From RGIG4097 sp937885645 (GTDB taxonomy: Bacteria; Bacillota; Clostridia; Christensenellales; CAG-917), in NCBI GenBank assembly GCA_937885645.1, contig CALABJ010000017.1:1-64000 (forward strand): a stretch of DNA of 64,000 nt. Reading direction: 5' to 3'. Positions 6,400 to 15,457 of this stretch are shown here, piece by piece (the stretch's first letter is position 1; every line of letters starts with the position of its first letter). Under the pieces are notes generated by a model. It did no database searches. It was not told where the DNA came from and saw only the letters and a list, made by a program, of their open reading frames with translations. The translations under genes were made by a program, and so were the position numbers.

Positions 6400-8709
6400 T
6401 TATTCAGCATCTTCGGTCTTCTTTTTGCGGGTTGTCTTTTTCTTGGGTGCTTCTTCTGCTGCTTCTTCTGCTTCGAGATCAAGCTTCAAGCCTTTGAAGA
6501 GATCGCCAAGTGATGCACTTGAACTTCCGGAGATGAATTCCTTGGGTTCTGCAGTTGTTTCTGCTGCTGCCTTGCGAGGACGACGTTCTCTCTTTTCTTC
6601 ACCTTCTGCAACCTTTTCTTCGAACTTCTTGATGCGTGCGTTCTTCTTGGGTTTTTCTGCAGGTGCTTCGCCTTCTGTTGCAGGTGCTTCTTCTACGACT
6701 TCGGGTGCGGGAAGGAGTTCCTTGATTGAAAGTGTGATACGGTTTTCTTCGAAGCCGATGATCTTTGCTTCAACTTCTTCGCCAGCCTTCAACACTTCGT
6801 TTGCATCTTTGATCCAGTTGTGTGAGATTTGTGAAACGTGGACAAGACCGTCAACGCCTTCGCAGATGGAGATGAATGCGCCATATGAGAAGATTCTTTC
6901 AACTTTGCCCTTGATCACTGTGCCAACGGGGAATCTTTCTGCTGCTGCTTCATAGGGCTTCTTTTGGAGTTGCTTGTAGCCGAGAGAAATCTTGCCAGTT
7001 GCTCTGTCCATCTTGAGGACGACGAAGTCATAGCTTTCGCCGATTGTGAGGACTGTGCTAGGATCGGTGATCTTGTTCCAGCTGAGTTCGGAGATGTGTG
7101 CGAGGCAATCAAAGCCCTTTACGCTGACAAATGCACCGAATGCTGTAAATCTCTTAACTTTGCCGTTGACGATGTCGTGAACATGAATGCTGTTCCAGAA
7201 TTCGTCTTCTTTTGCTTGCTTTTCTCTTTCGAGATATTTCTTTGCTGATGCAACGATGAATCTTGACTTCTTGCCTGCCTTATCATCTTCGCCTTCTGCT
7301 GCTTCTTCGTTGAGTTGGACAACATGGAGTGTCTTGCCTTTGTAGTCTTCAAGGTTCTTCACATAACCCATCTTGACGTGGCTTGCGGGAACAAACACGG
7401 TGTATGAACCAAGTCTGCCACGAAGACCGCCTTTGACGACTTCGGTGATGGTGAGGTCAAATTCGCCACCGGCGAGTGCCTTTTCTGCTTCTGCGTCTTC
7501 AAGGACTTTGAGATCAACTTCTTTCTTTGAGAGAAGGATGTAATCCTTGTTGCTTTCGCCAGTATAGATACCGGAGATGCTGTCGCCTTTCTTGTAGTTT
7601 GCGGGATCGTATGTGCCATCTACTTCTGCGTCAGCCTTATCAATGAAACCGTCTTTTTTGCCGATTTGCATTCCGACATAGATACCGTTTTCGTCTGCGT
7701 TGAGGACGATGCCGTCATATTTCTTGCCTTTCTTGTAGTTGGCATAACCCATGGCACGGTCTGATTTGACTATGTCTTCCATTGTAAGCTCTTTTTCAGC
7801 TACATCTGCGGCGTTTGCTTGTGCTTGAAGTGTTGCTTCTTCTTTCACTTCAACTGTGTTGTTGAGAGTTTCACTCATAAGTTTTGTTACCTCCTGAATC
7901 AACCACGGTGGAGTTGATGCTCCTGCCACGATTGAAATGCTATAAAATTGTTTGTTTCTTAACTGATTTAATTGAGACGGATTTTCCACGAAGAAGACAT
8001 TGTCGTTGACTTCTTTTGCAACCTCATACAGTCGGCGAGTGTTGGCACTTGTATGACTGCCTAGCACTAAAACCGCATCGTATTCCTGTGCGAGCGCACG
8101 TGTTTCATCCTGTCTTGCTTTTGTAGTATAACAAATTGTATCAAAAATGCCAAACGATTTATCGGTGTTTTTTTGCAAATTTACAACAAAATCGCAAAAT
8201 TTTTGATATTTATCTGCCAAAATGGTGGTTTGAAAGACGATCGAACAAGGTTTGGACAAAATTTTGACCTCATCTTCCTCTGAAATGATGGCACCATCCC
8301 CTCTTGTATGACTGAACGTGCCAACGACTTCATCGTGATTTTTGTCACCCACTACGTAGACGAAATCTCCGGCCTCGTGTCTTTCGTCAACGATGTGATG
8401 TATCTTCTTCACAACTTTGCAAGTTGCGTCGTGAAGCACGACACCCTTCTCCCTCAATTCCTCTTCAAGTTCAAGGGGTATGCCGTGGGCCCTGATGACC
8501 GCAACATCCCCTGCCTTCAAATTTCTCCACTGACTTTCGGGGAGTGCTTCCACACCCCTATCTCTCAAATATTCCGTGACCAATTCGTTATGCACAAGTT
8601 CCCCAAGGGTGTACACCTTGGAGTGTTTTTCGGCAAGTTCCAGTGCCTTGTTGACAGCACCAGCAACTCCACCGCAAAATCCTGCACTTTTAGCCACGTA
8701 GATGTTCAT
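6400..8709 (-). CDS. ispH: Bifunctional HMBPP reductase IspH / ribosomal protein S1 homologue
   Basis: 769-aa fusion. Residues 1-285 are IspH, the last enzyme of the MEP isoprenoid pathway; three iron-sulfur cysteines are present (C12 in AGFCGGV, C97 in HDATCKV, C193 in DTICYTT). Residues about 325-690 carry four S1 RNA-binding repeats (for example FTAFGAFVSVKGF and FSYGAFISICEGVDGLVHVSQ), followed by a Lys/Glu-rich tail. This fusion is known in Clostridia. The ATG at 8709 overlaps the plsC stop as ATGA and matches the family start; an in-frame ATG three codons upstream (8718) is possible. It is the last gene of rluB-surE-HI0933-cmk-plsC-ispH/rpsA, matching the usual cmk-ispH-rpsA order. Confidence 0.95.
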   Translation of the reverse strand: MNIYVAKSAGFCGGVAGAVNKALELAEKHSKVYTLGELVHNELVTEYLRDRGVEALPESQWRNLKAGDVAVIRAHGIPLELEEELREKGVVLHDATCKVVKKIHHIVDERHEAGDFVYVVGDKNHDEVVGTFSHTRGDGAIISEEDEVKILSKPCSIVFQTTILADKYQKFCDFVVNLQKNTDKSFGIFDTICYTTKARQDETRALAQEYDAVLVLGSHTSANTRRLYEVAKEVNDNVFFVENPSQLNQLRNKQFYSISIVAGASTPPWLIQEVTKLMSETLNNTVEVKEEATLQAQANAADVAEKELTMEDIVKSDRAMGYANYKKGKKYDGIVLNADENGIYVGMQIGKKDGFIDKADAEVDGTYDPANYKKGDSISGIYTGESNKDYILLSKKEVDLKVLEDAEAEKALAGGEFDLTITEVVKGGLRGRLGSYTVFVPASHVKMGYVKNLEDYKGKTLHVVQLNEEAAEGEDDKAGKKSRFIVASAKKYLEREKQAKEDEFWNSIHVHDIVNGKVKRFTAFGAFVSVKGFDCLAHISELSWNKITDPSTVLTIGESYDFVVLKMDRATGKISLGYKQLQKKPYEAAAERFPVGTVIKGKVERIFSYGAFISICEGVDGLVHVSQISHNWIKDANEVLKAGEEVEAKIIGFEENRITLSIKELLPAPEVVEEAPATEGEAPAEKPKKNARIKKFEEKVAEGEEKRERRPRKAAAETTAEPKEFISGSSSASLGDLFKGLKLDLEAEEAAEEAPKKKTTRKKKTEDAE

Positions 8710-9362
8710 TTTTTGCATTTTTTCTTATTCTTTTTCGCCAAGATTTCTTCCACTGCTTCATTGCAAAGACGGCGTGTTTCAAGCATCTTTTCGTAAAGAT
8801 ATGCCGTTGCTCTTTCCTTGTTTTCTTCAGTGGGTTTGTCGCCGTAAAATTGACTCATATCAATGGGCTCGCCAACGTACATATAGTTGCGCTTGAAGGG
8901 GCGCAATCTTCTATAATACATCACAGGCAAAATCCTGCGCTTTGCTTTTATAGCAAAACGAGCCGTTCCGTGCTTAAAGGGTGTGATAGAATCATCGTTT
9001 GCACGGTTTCTTGTGCCTTCGGGGAAAATGACAAGTTGTTTCTTTTCGTCCTTCAAAACATTCATAACTGCTTTGATTGCTTGAAGGTCGGGCTCTCCTC
9101 TATTTACGGGAATGCCACCAACTGAGCGCAAAAACCAGTTGCTGATTTTTGACTCTTCAAAGGCTTCCTTTTTGATGAGGACGTTCATATCCCTTTGGAT
9201 AAGGCGTGAGCCGATGACAACACCATCAAGGGATGAATAGTGATTGCAGATGATCATTCCACCGCCAAAATTTTTGTAGTTTTGTCTGTTTATGACCGTT
9301 GTGGGCCACAAAATTTTTGCAAGAGGATTCAAGAAAAATCTGAAAAATCCGTACAATTTCAT
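8706..9362 (-). CDS. plsC: 1-acyl-sn-glycerol-3-phosphate acyltransferase
   Basis: 218-aa membrane-associated acyltransferase that acylates lysophosphatidic acid to phosphatidic acid. The NHYSSLD motif (H-x4-D) near residue 41, GGIPVNRGE and FPEGTRNR are the family's catalytic and substrate-binding blocks. The C-terminus is Lys-rich. It overlaps cmk by four bases (ATGA) upstream and the ispH-rpsA start downstream, so it sits inside a tightly coupled operon. Confidence 0.93.
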   Translation of the reverse strand: MKLYGFFRFFLNPLAKILWPTTVINRQNYKNFGGGMIICNHYSSLDGVVIGSRLIQRDMNVLIKKEAFEESKISNWFLRSVGGIPVNRGEPDLQAIKAVMNVLKDEKKQLVIFPEGTRNRANDDSITPFKHGTARFAIKAKRRILPVMYYRRLRPFKRNYMYVGEPIDMSQFYGDKPTEENKERATAYLYEKMLETRRLCNEAVEEILAKKNKKKCKK

Positions 9363-10024
9363 TTGATTTTCTCCTTCACCAAACTGATAACTGCCTCGAC
9401 GACTTCGGGGATTGTCATAGTGGTTGTGTCAAGTTCCACCGCGTCATCCGCCTTTTTCAAAGGCGCAACTTCACGGTGAGAGTCGTTGTAATCTCTTTGC
9501 TTTATATCTTTAAGGACTGTGTCGAAATCACTTTCCTGTCCTTTCAGTCTGTTTTCTTCAACTCTGCGCTTTGCTCTTTCTTCTGCTGATGCAACGAGGA
9601 AAATCTTGCAGTTGGCGCCAGGGAGCACAAATGTGCCGATATCTCTTCCGTCAAGGACAAGGTCATAGGTTTTGGCAAGTTCTCTTTGGATGTCAACAAG
9701 TTTATATCTTACGCAAGGGAGCGCTGAAATATCGCTGGCTGCTTTTGACATGTAGTGCTCGCGGAGATAAGGAGTTGTGTTGAAACCATTGACAATGATT
9801 TGTTGTGCGCCGTCTTCATAGACCACGTCCATTGTAAGAGTTTTGAGCATTTCGCCTACGCCCACTTCGTCACTGACGTCAATGCCGTTTTTGATTGCCG
9901 TGTATGCCGTTGCACGATACATTGCGCCTGTATCAAGATAGATGATGCCAAGTTCCTTTGCCACAGCTTTTGCCACTGTGCTCTTGCCTGCGCCCGCAGG
10001 TCCGTCAATTGCGATGTTAATCAT
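9359..10024 (-). CDS. cmk: Cytidylate kinase
   Basis: 221-aa nucleoside-monophosphate kinase that converts CMP/dCMP to the diphosphate. The P-loop is IDGPAGAGKST, followed by YLDTGAMYRA and the DGRDIGTFVLPGA block typical of Cmk. The start at 10024 is set by homology to the P-loop; the open frame extends further upstream but has no cmk character there. It overlaps the preceding HI0933-type gene by eight bases and plsC by four. Confidence 0.95.
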   Translation of the reverse strand: MINIAIDGPAGAGKSTVAKAVAKELGIIYLDTGAMYRATAYTAIKNGIDVSDEVGVGEMLKTLTMDVVYEDGAQQIIVNGFNTTPYLREHYMSKAASDISALPCVRYKLVDIQRELAKTYDLVLDGRDIGTFVLPGANCKIFLVASAEERAKRRVEENRLKGQESDFDTVLKDIKQRDYNDSHREVAPLKKADDAVELDTTTMTIPEVVEAVISLVKEKIK

Positions 10025-11249
10025 TGTCTTCTCCCAGTTCTTTTGTTGCGTGTTTTGCTGCCATATATCCAGTTGCAAATGCAATCTGCAAATTGAATCC
10101 GCCTGTAAGTGCATCAACGTCAAGGACTTCTCCAACAAAGTAAAGTCCTTTGTGATGCTTGCTTTCCATATGTGGTGTGACATCTTTGATGTCAACTCCC
10201 CCTGCAGTGACGATTGCCTCCTCAAAAGGTGCAAGTCGTTTCAAAGTGAAAGGCAGATTTTTCAAGGCTTTGAGAAGCCTGCTTCTCTCTTCCTTTGTCA
10301 CTGAATTGACTTTCTTGTTTTCAGGGATTCCTGCCACCCTCAGCACGTATGCATTAAGTCTTTCGGGCATAAGTGCTCTGGTTGCATTTTTGACGTCAAG
10401 ATTCTTTCTTTCCTCAAAGTCGCGTAAGATGCGGGCTTCAAGTTTGTTTTCATCAAGAGCGGGCTTCAAGTCCAGTTCAAAGCGTACTTTTTCTGCTCTG
10501 TTGATAAACGATGACACAGTCAATGCAATAGGTCCGCTGAGCCCTCTGCCTGTAAAGAGCATTTCACCAAAATCATCGGCGATTTCCTTTCCGTTGCCGT
10601 TGTATGCGGTGAGACGTACGTTTTTAAGTGACAAACCTTCAAGGCACTTGACGTCTTCCACAGTTTGCAAAGGCGCAAGTGCAGGCACAGGGCCGACCAC
10701 TTTGTGGCCTAAATCTTTTGCAAACTTGTATCCGTCACCGGTTGAGCCAGTTGAGGGATAGCTGACGCCACCAGTTGCCACGATAACTTTGTCACAAGCA
10801 ATATTTTCCCAAGGAGTATAAACTCTAAAAGAGTTTCCGTCCACCCTGATTTCTTTGACTTCGGTTTTAAGTCGGACGTCAACCCCTGCTTTTTGCATTT
10901 CATTTGCAAGGGTTTTTATGACGTCGTTTGACTTTTGCGACAAGGGGAAAACTCTGTTTCCTCTTTCAGTCACAAGGGGCAAACCTGCATTTTCAAGCAT
11001 TTCCATTGTGTGGGCAGGTGTGTACGTGTAAAGGGCTGAGCGCAAAAACTTTGCACCGTGGACAACGTTTGACAAAAAGTCTTCAACGTCGCAATCGTTT
11101 GTCACGTTGCATCTACCTTTGCCGGTTATGTATATCTTTTTGCCCAGCTTTTCATTTTTTTCAAGCAAAATGACCTCTGCGCCGGCTCTTGAAGCATAGA
11201 TTGCGCTCATCATTCCCCCTGCACCACCACCGATTACTACAATCTTCAT
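10017..11249 (-). CDS. NAD(P)/FAD-dependent oxidoreductase, HI0933/YhiN family
   Basis: 410-aa flavoprotein. An N-terminal Rossmann dinucleotide motif (VVIGGGAGGMMSAI) is followed by EKNEKLGKKIYITGKGRCNVTN and a C-terminal FAD-binding segment (VDALTGGFNLQIAFATG). The family is widespread but its substrate is not settled. The ATG at 11249 overlaps the surE stop as ATGA; a GTG three codons upstream is less likely. It lies between surE and cmk in an operon, an arrangement often seen in Clostridia. Confidence 0.9.
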   Translation of the reverse strand: MKIVVIGGGAGGMMSAIYASRAGAEVILLEKNEKLGKKIYITGKGRCNVTNDCDVEDFLSNVVHGAKFLRSALYTYTPAHTMEMLENAGLPLVTERGNRVFPLSQKSNDVIKTLANEMQKAGVDVRLKTEVKEIRVDGNSFRVYTPWENIACDKVIVATGGVSYPSTGSTGDGYKFAKDLGHKVVGPVPALAPLQTVEDVKCLEGLSLKNVRLTAYNGNGKEIADDFGEMLFTGRGLSGPIALTVSSFINRAEKVRFELDLKPALDENKLEARILRDFEERKNLDVKNATRALMPERLNAYVLRVAGIPENKKVNSVTKEERSRLLKALKNLPFTLKRLAPFEEAIVTAGGVDIKDVTPHMESKHHKGLYFVGEVLDVDALTGGFNLQIAFATGYMAAKHATKELGEDND

Positions 11250-12007
11250 AGTGCCCACTCCACATCAATGTAGTCGTCAAGAAGGTCCTCGTCACGAGGG
11301 ATTGCGCGTATAGGAGTGATTGCAATATATCCGCTGTCAACCGCATTGCAGTCATCGTCATAAGGGCTGTTGCTTTGGTCATAAGGTGCGCCCTTTGTGT
11401 AGAAACCGTCGTCCTTTTTTACGTAGTGGTCGTTATATGTTCTATGACCGCCCTTGACAACACGTACTCCCTTGATTTCTTCTTCTTTAGAAGAAGGGAT
11501 ATTAATATTGATCGTCACCATAGGGCGAATACGGGACAAAATGTCCCCCATATTTTCAATGAAAAAACGGATTGGGAAGGAATAATCTCCGTCAGTGTCA
11601 ACGGTTGACAATGACACTCCTTTCACCCCAAGGATTGTGCCCTCTTGTGCTGCATTGAAAGTGCCTGAATAAATAGCATCGGTGCCCACGTTGAGGCAAG
11701 TGTTGATGCCTGACACAACAAGGTCAAAAGGTGCACCAAGATATAGGTGCTCAATGGCAAACTTTGTGCAGTCACAAGGTGTGCCGTCAAGAGCATAGCA
11801 AGGCACGTCAAGTTTGCCGTCAGTGAGAGCTTTTGTGTCAATTTCCTTATAATTCAGTGCTCGCCAAAAAGTCACGGAGTGACCTGCCCCTGACCTTTCA
11901 CTGTCAGGTGCTACGATGTGCACTTCGTGATGCTTTGCAAGTTCTATTGCCAGTTGCAACAAACCTTGCGCTTTGTATCCGTCGTCGTTGGTGAGCAGAA
12001 TTTTCAT
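11246..12007 (-). CDS. surE: 5'/3'-nucleotidase SurE
   Basis: 253-aa metal-dependent nucleoside monophosphatase. The N-terminal LLTNDDG motif with its Asp-Asp pair and the APDSERSGAGHSVT block coordinate the metal; GTPCDCTKFAI and SGINTCLNVG are further SurE signatures. The start at 12007 is one base after the rluB stop, so translation is probably coupled. The role is presumably nucleotide scavenging or stress survival, inferred from the family. Confidence 0.95.
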   Translation of the reverse strand: MKILLTNDDGYKAQGLLQLAIELAKHHEVHIVAPDSERSGAGHSVTFWRALNYKEIDTKALTDGKLDVPCYALDGTPCDCTKFAIEHLYLGAPFDLVVSGINTCLNVGTDAIYSGTFNAAQEGTILGVKGVSLSTVDTDGDYSFPIRFFIENMGDILSRIRPMVTININIPSSKEEEIKGVRVVKGGHRTYNDHYVKKDDGFYTKGAPYDQSNSPYDDDCNAVDSGYIAITPIRAIPRDEDLLDDYIDVEWAL

Positions 12008-12008
12008 A

Positions 12009-12746
12009 TTACAGTTTTTGGAGGTATGCCACCTCAAAATCGTTCAGTTCTCTATTGCCACCGCGGGAAAGTCCGCCCAGTCGCAAATCGCCGATTGCAA
12101 CACGTTTCAAGAACACAACATTCTTTTCAACGGCTTCAAACATACGGCGTACTTCTCTATTTTTACCTTCGGTAATGATGACTTCAAGACGAGTCAAAGT
12201 TCTTTCACCGTCGTTGGTTTTGATCTTTTCAGTTGCCAGTGCTTTCACCTTGCTCTTGCCGTAGCGCACTCCGTCAACAACAATGCCTTTACGCAAAATA
12301 GCGAGATCGCTTTCTACGATTTCGCCTTCAATTTTTACGATATACGTTTTGGGAATTTCGCTTGAGGGGTGAGTAAGTTTGTGAGTCAGTGCTCCGTCAT
12401 TTGTAAAAAGCAAAAGACCTTCACTGTCGTAGTCAAGTCTGCCAACAGGAATCAGTCTTTTTGATTTGAATTCTTCATCAAAATAGTCGTAAACAGTCTT
12501 TCTGCCCTTTTCATCACTTGTTGAAGTGATGCATCCCTTGGGTTTGTTGAACATGACGTATTCATAGTGAGTGACAGGCAACACTTTTTTGCCGTCCACA
12601 AAGACAACGTCTTTTGTTTCGTCAACTGTTGCACCAAGTTCAATGATAACCTTTCTGTTTACTGAAACTTTGCCTGATGCGATGAGTTCGTCTGCTTTAC
12701 GGCGGGAGCAAACTCCGCATTCTGCAAGGTATTTGTTAAGTCGCAT
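12009..12746 (-). CDS. rluB: Pseudouridine synthase, RluB/RsuA family
   Basis: 245-aa rRNA pseudouridine synthase with an N-terminal S4 RNA-binding domain (LNKYLAECGVCSRRKADELI) and a catalytic domain containing GRLDYDSEGLLLFTNDG, in which the Asp after RL is the nucleophile. ITEGKNREVRRMFEAV is the C-terminal family block. In Firmicutes the gene beside scpAB, dacB and cmk modifies 23S rRNA (RluB), which I infer here from context. It is the promoter-proximal gene of a six-gene operon, with AGGTGG before the ATG. Confidence 0.9.
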   Translation of the reverse strand: MRLNKYLAECGVCSRRKADELIASGKVSVNRKVIIELGATVDETKDVVFVDGKKVLPVTHYEYVMFNKPKGCITSTSDEKGRKTVYDYFDEEFKSKRLIPVGRLDYDSEGLLLFTNDGALTHKLTHPSSEIPKTYIVKIEGEIVESDLAILRKGIVVDGVRYGKSKVKALATEKIKTNDGERTLTRLEVIITEGKNREVRRMFEAVEKNVVFLKRVAIGDLRLGGLSRGGNRELNDFEVAYLQKL

Positions 12747-12773
12747 AATACTACCACCTATATTAGTGATAGC

Positions 12774-12802
12774 ATTATACTATTTTATTCCGTGTCGTGC
12801 AA
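12774..12802 (-). promoter_or_regulatory. SigA promoter of the rluB-ispH/rpsA operon
   Basis: On the minus strand TTGCAC (12797-12802), a 17-base spacer and TATAAT (12774-12779), 28 bases upstream of the rluB ATG. Confidence 0.8.
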
Positions 12803-12829
12803 GCGTTTTGTGCGCACGTGGTAAGTCAA

Positions 12830-13846
12830 TCACTGAGTTTTTTGATTATATAAGGCAATTTTCGGCACAGGATAACGGGTTAAACTGGAAAGATTTGGGG
12901 TGTTTTTAATATCATCAAGGGCGGATTTTCCATAGTCACCGTAGAGGTGCAAAAGTTCAGTGTCAACCATCATATAGTTGTCAAAGCCGTAGTCCAAAAT
13001 GCTCATACTATCTCCCCACATATCTCCGTGATTCAAGACTACCGCAATCAACTGCATTCCGTTACGTTTTGCAGAAGAAACCAAGCATCTACCGCTATTT
13101 TTTGTGTATCCTGTCTTCACGCCGTTTGCCCCATCGTATAGGTGAAGCATCTTGTTTTTGTTGGCAATTACACGGGCACTTTCACCTTCCCCAATCCTTG
13201 CCTTTTGCATTGAAATTATCCTCCTAAAATACGAATTTTTCATGGCTTCTGCAGTTATCAAAGCAAGGTCATAAGCAGTTGTATAGTGATTTGGATGATG
13301 AAGTCCGTGAGGATTTTCAAAATTTGAGTTGACTGCTCCACATTCCACTGCCTTTTCGTTCATTTTCTTTGCAAAGTCGGTTATGTTTCCAGAGACAGCA
13401 ATAGCAAGAGCAACTGCAGCATCGTTGCCACTTCTCAACATCATACCATATAGTAAATCTTCAACAGTCAGCATTTCTCCCTCTCGCAAATATAATGAAC
13501 TACCTTCAATACCTACTGCCTCTTTAGGTATCTTTATTTTTTGATTAAGTTGCAAATTTTCTAGGACGACAAGTGCGGTCAAGATTTTTGTTGTACTGGC
13601 CGGAAATGTTTTGTTGTTTTCGCCTTCACCATACAAGACTTTTCTTGTTGTCCACTCAATGCAGACTGCTCCTCTTGACGCTCTATCCAGCGCAAGAGCA
13701 AATCCATTTTCAGTCAAATTGTTTTCTTTGAAAACAAAAATTGATATTGTACTGAAAATAGAAATAAAAATTACAGCAAAAATCAAGACGACAATCGCCG
13801 TCCTTACAATAGATTTTCTTTCAGTTATGTTGCTAAGTTCTGTCAT
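12830..13846 (-). CDS. dacB: D-alanyl-D-alanine carboxypeptidase (S11, DacB-like)
   Basis: 338-aa penicillin-binding protein with an N-terminal membrane anchor (about 17-37). The S11 active-site motifs are in order: STTK (Ser-x-x-Lys, about 80), SGND (about 138) and KTGYTKNSG (about 240). It trims the terminal D-Ala of cell-wall or cortex pentapeptides. It overlaps gerW by 14 bases, and follows DUF2953 and gerW behind a forespore-type promoter. This placement suggests a role in spore cortex rather than vegetative wall, though the B. subtilis dacB is mother-cell expressed. Confidence 0.9.
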   Translation of the reverse strand: MTELSNITERKSIVRTAIVVLIFAVIFISIFSTISIFVFKENNLTENGFALALDRASRGAVCIEWTTRKVLYGEGENNKTFPASTTKILTALVVLENLQLNQKIKIPKEAVGIEGSSLYLREGEMLTVEDLLYGMMLRSGNDAAVALAIAVSGNITDFAKKMNEKAVECGAVNSNFENPHGLHHPNHYTTAYDLALITAEAMKNSYFRRIISMQKARIGEGESARVIANKNKMLHLYDGANGVKTGYTKNSGRCLVSSAKRNGMQLIAVVLNHGDMWGDSMSILDYGFDNYMMVDTELLHLYGDYGKSALDDIKNTPNLSSLTRYPVPKIALYNQKTQ

Positions 13847-14198
13847 CTAAATCGTCTCCCTTAAAGGTGTTGACAGCGGTCTTCAAAAGGTCCATCCACT
13901 TGCTGTCTGTGGTTTTGTCAACGGACACAAACCGCTTTTCTCTTCCACAAATGAGAAAGCCCACAGGAGTCACCGACACTCCTCCACCGCCTACACCTGC
14001 GTTGACACCCTTTTCCCCTGTGTCATTTGCTTTTCTTTTGTCACCGCCTGCGCCAATGACGTAGCCTGCGCTGAGTTTCACCACAGGCAAAATCACAGTG
14101 CCGTCTGCTGACACAATTGGCTTGCCAACAACACTTTCGGTGTCGGTCACCTGTTTTAGATTGTCAATGGTTTGTTTCAATATTTCGTTTATTTCCAT
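13833..14198 (-). CDS. gerW: GerW/YtfJ-family spore protein
   Basis: 121-aa protein. The pattern VVGKPIVSADGTVILPVVKLSAGYV followed by a Gly-rich GVNAGVGGGGVSVTPVGFL stretch is characteristic of GerW/YtfJ, a forespore-made protein needed for normal germination in Bacillus. Its start lies 35 bases inside the end of the DUF2953 gene, the same ytfI-ytfJ pairing seen in Bacillus. The function at the molecular level is not established. Confidence 0.92.
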   Translation of the reverse strand: MEINEILKQTIDNLKQVTDTESVVGKPIVSADGTVILPVVKLSAGYVIGAGGDKRKANDTGEKGVNAGVGGGGVSVTPVGFLICGREKRFVSVDKTTDSKWMDLLKTAVNTFKGDDLDDRT

Positions 14199-14688
14199 AC
14201 ACTGTCACCATTTCAACTATATCTATGATTGAAACTTTGATTTTTACGTCGATATCCAAAACAAAACAATCCTTGTCAAATCTTGGATAAATGTGGTCTA
14301 GATTGACTTTGGGAATTTGTGCTGTCAAAGTTTTAACCAGTCCGCAATTGCATCCAGCATTTAGCGCATCACTTCCGCCAATAAGTCCTGCAACTTTGGC
14401 TTCACTCACAAGCGACAAAGCGCCGCTGTCAATCACGTTAATTTTCGAGGCAATTCCTCTTGCTTTTCTTTCGGTGTCGTTTTTGATGATTCTGTCATTT
14501 ATCAGTATTCTAAATCGGTGTTTTTGATTTTCTATCTTGATTTTTACAATCTTTACACCCCACAATTTCAGCATTATTATGCACTTGTTTCTGTCAAGAG
14601 AAAAGTGTATTTTTAGTGCTATATGGTGAGGCAATACAAGCAAAAACAATAGAATTTCAACACCTAGAAAAGACAAGAGAATTGCCAT
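14164..14688 (-). CDS. DUF2953 (YtfI-like) membrane protein
   Basis: 174-aa protein with an N-terminal hydrophobic helix (MAILLSFLGVEILLFLLVL) and a mixed soluble part that ends before gerW. It matches the DUF2953/YtfI type by layout and by always sitting upstream of gerW. The ATG at 14688 has no Shine-Dalgarno sequence; instead a forespore-type -10 box lies five bases before it. The open frame continues upstream into scpB, but a terminator at 14729-14755 intervenes, so I do not use the longer start. Confidence 0.75.
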   Translation of the reverse strand: MAILLSFLGVEILLFLLVLPHHIALKIHFSLDRNKCIIMLKLWGVKIVKIKIENQKHRFRILINDRIIKNDTERKARGIASKINVIDSGALSLVSEAKVAGLIGGSDALNAGCNCGLVKTLTAQIPKVNLDHIYPRFDKDCFVLDIDVKIKVSIIDIVEMVTVYGNKRNIETNH

Positions 14689-14693
14689 ACTGT

Positions 14694-14723
14694 TAGGGTG
14701 TGAAAATTGACACGAAATATTCA
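14694..14723 (-). promoter_or_regulatory. Forespore-type (SigF/SigG) promoter of DUF2953-gerW-dacB
   Basis: On the minus strand TGAATA (14718-14723), exactly 17 bases, then CACCCTA (14694-14700). The -35 is a perfect TGMATA; the -10 matches CATAMTA at five of seven. The ATG follows five bases later. The spacing is identical to the promoters of dacF and spoIVB in this window. Confidence 0.6.
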
Positions 14724-14728
14724 AACAA

Positions 14729-14755
14729 TAAAAAACAGCACCGCTTGGGTGCTGT
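14729..14755 (-). terminator. Intrinsic terminator of lysA-scpA-scpB
   Basis: An 8-bp stem (14735-14742 with 14748-14755) followed by a T run on the minus strand, just after the scpB stop. Confidence 0.9.
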
Positions 14756-14773
14756 CTTATTGCTGTAAAGTTT

Positions 14774-15457
14774 TTATTCAAACACTTTGAAGTCTTCGCC
14801 TTCGAGGAAGTCGGGAAGTTCGTCCTCGATGTCTTCTTCGACCTCTGCTGCAACTTCTTCAACAATCTCTTCTCCGTTGTCGCCGATGATTGTTCTTGTT
14901 GAAAACAAGGTTTCTTGTGTGGGCGCATAGATGAGTTGGATTTTTTCCATAACTTCAACAAGGTCAGGCAATTCTTCAAGGGACGAAATCTCAAATTTCT
15001 TCAAGAATTCGTCTGTTGTGCCGTAAAGGATAGGATTGCCAACCGCCTTCTTTCTGCCGACTGCCTCAATAAGACCGGCCTTGAGAAGCCCTGTGATGGC
15101 GTATTCACTGTTGACACCCCCACGCATATCTTCGATTTCAAGCTTGGTTATAGGTTGCTTGTAGGCGATTGTGGAAAGAACTTCAAGAAGGGTTTTGGTG
15201 AGGGATTTTTCCTTCAAAGGAGTGAGCACGTCTGCTACGGTGTCACCATAGCGAGGATTTGATGTAAATTGAAGTTTGCCGTTGAATTCAACGAGCAAAA
15301 CTCCACTTTCATCGCTGTATTTCTTTTGCAGTTCTTTGACGATTTTGTTCAGTTCTTGGGTGGTGAGTTCGGGGATTTTTTCACAAAGGTCCTTCTTTTG
15401 AATAGGTTGACCGCTTGAAAAAATTATGGCCTCAACAACTTTACTTATATTCTCCAT
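14774..15457 (-). CDS. scpB: Segregation and condensation protein ScpB
   Basis: 227-aa kleisin-associated winged-helix protein of the SMC-ScpAB condensin complex, which compacts and segregates the chromosome. Typical blocks are VVEAIIFSSGQPI, LLEVLSTIAYKQPITKLEIE and GRKKAVGNPILYGTTDEFLKKF. The C-terminus is acidic. It overlaps scpA by 17 bases, ensuring matched production. Confidence 0.95.
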   Translation of the reverse strand: MENISKVVEAIIFSSGQPIQKKDLCEKIPELTTQELNKIVKELQKKYSDESGVLLVEFNGKLQFTSNPRYGDTVADVLTPLKEKSLTKTLLEVLSTIAYKQPITKLEIEDMRGGVNSEYAITGLLKAGLIEAVGRKKAVGNPILYGTTDEFLKKFEISSLEELPDLVEVMEKIQLIYAPTQETLFSTRTIIGDNGEEIVEEVAAEVEEDIEDELPDFLEGEDFKVFE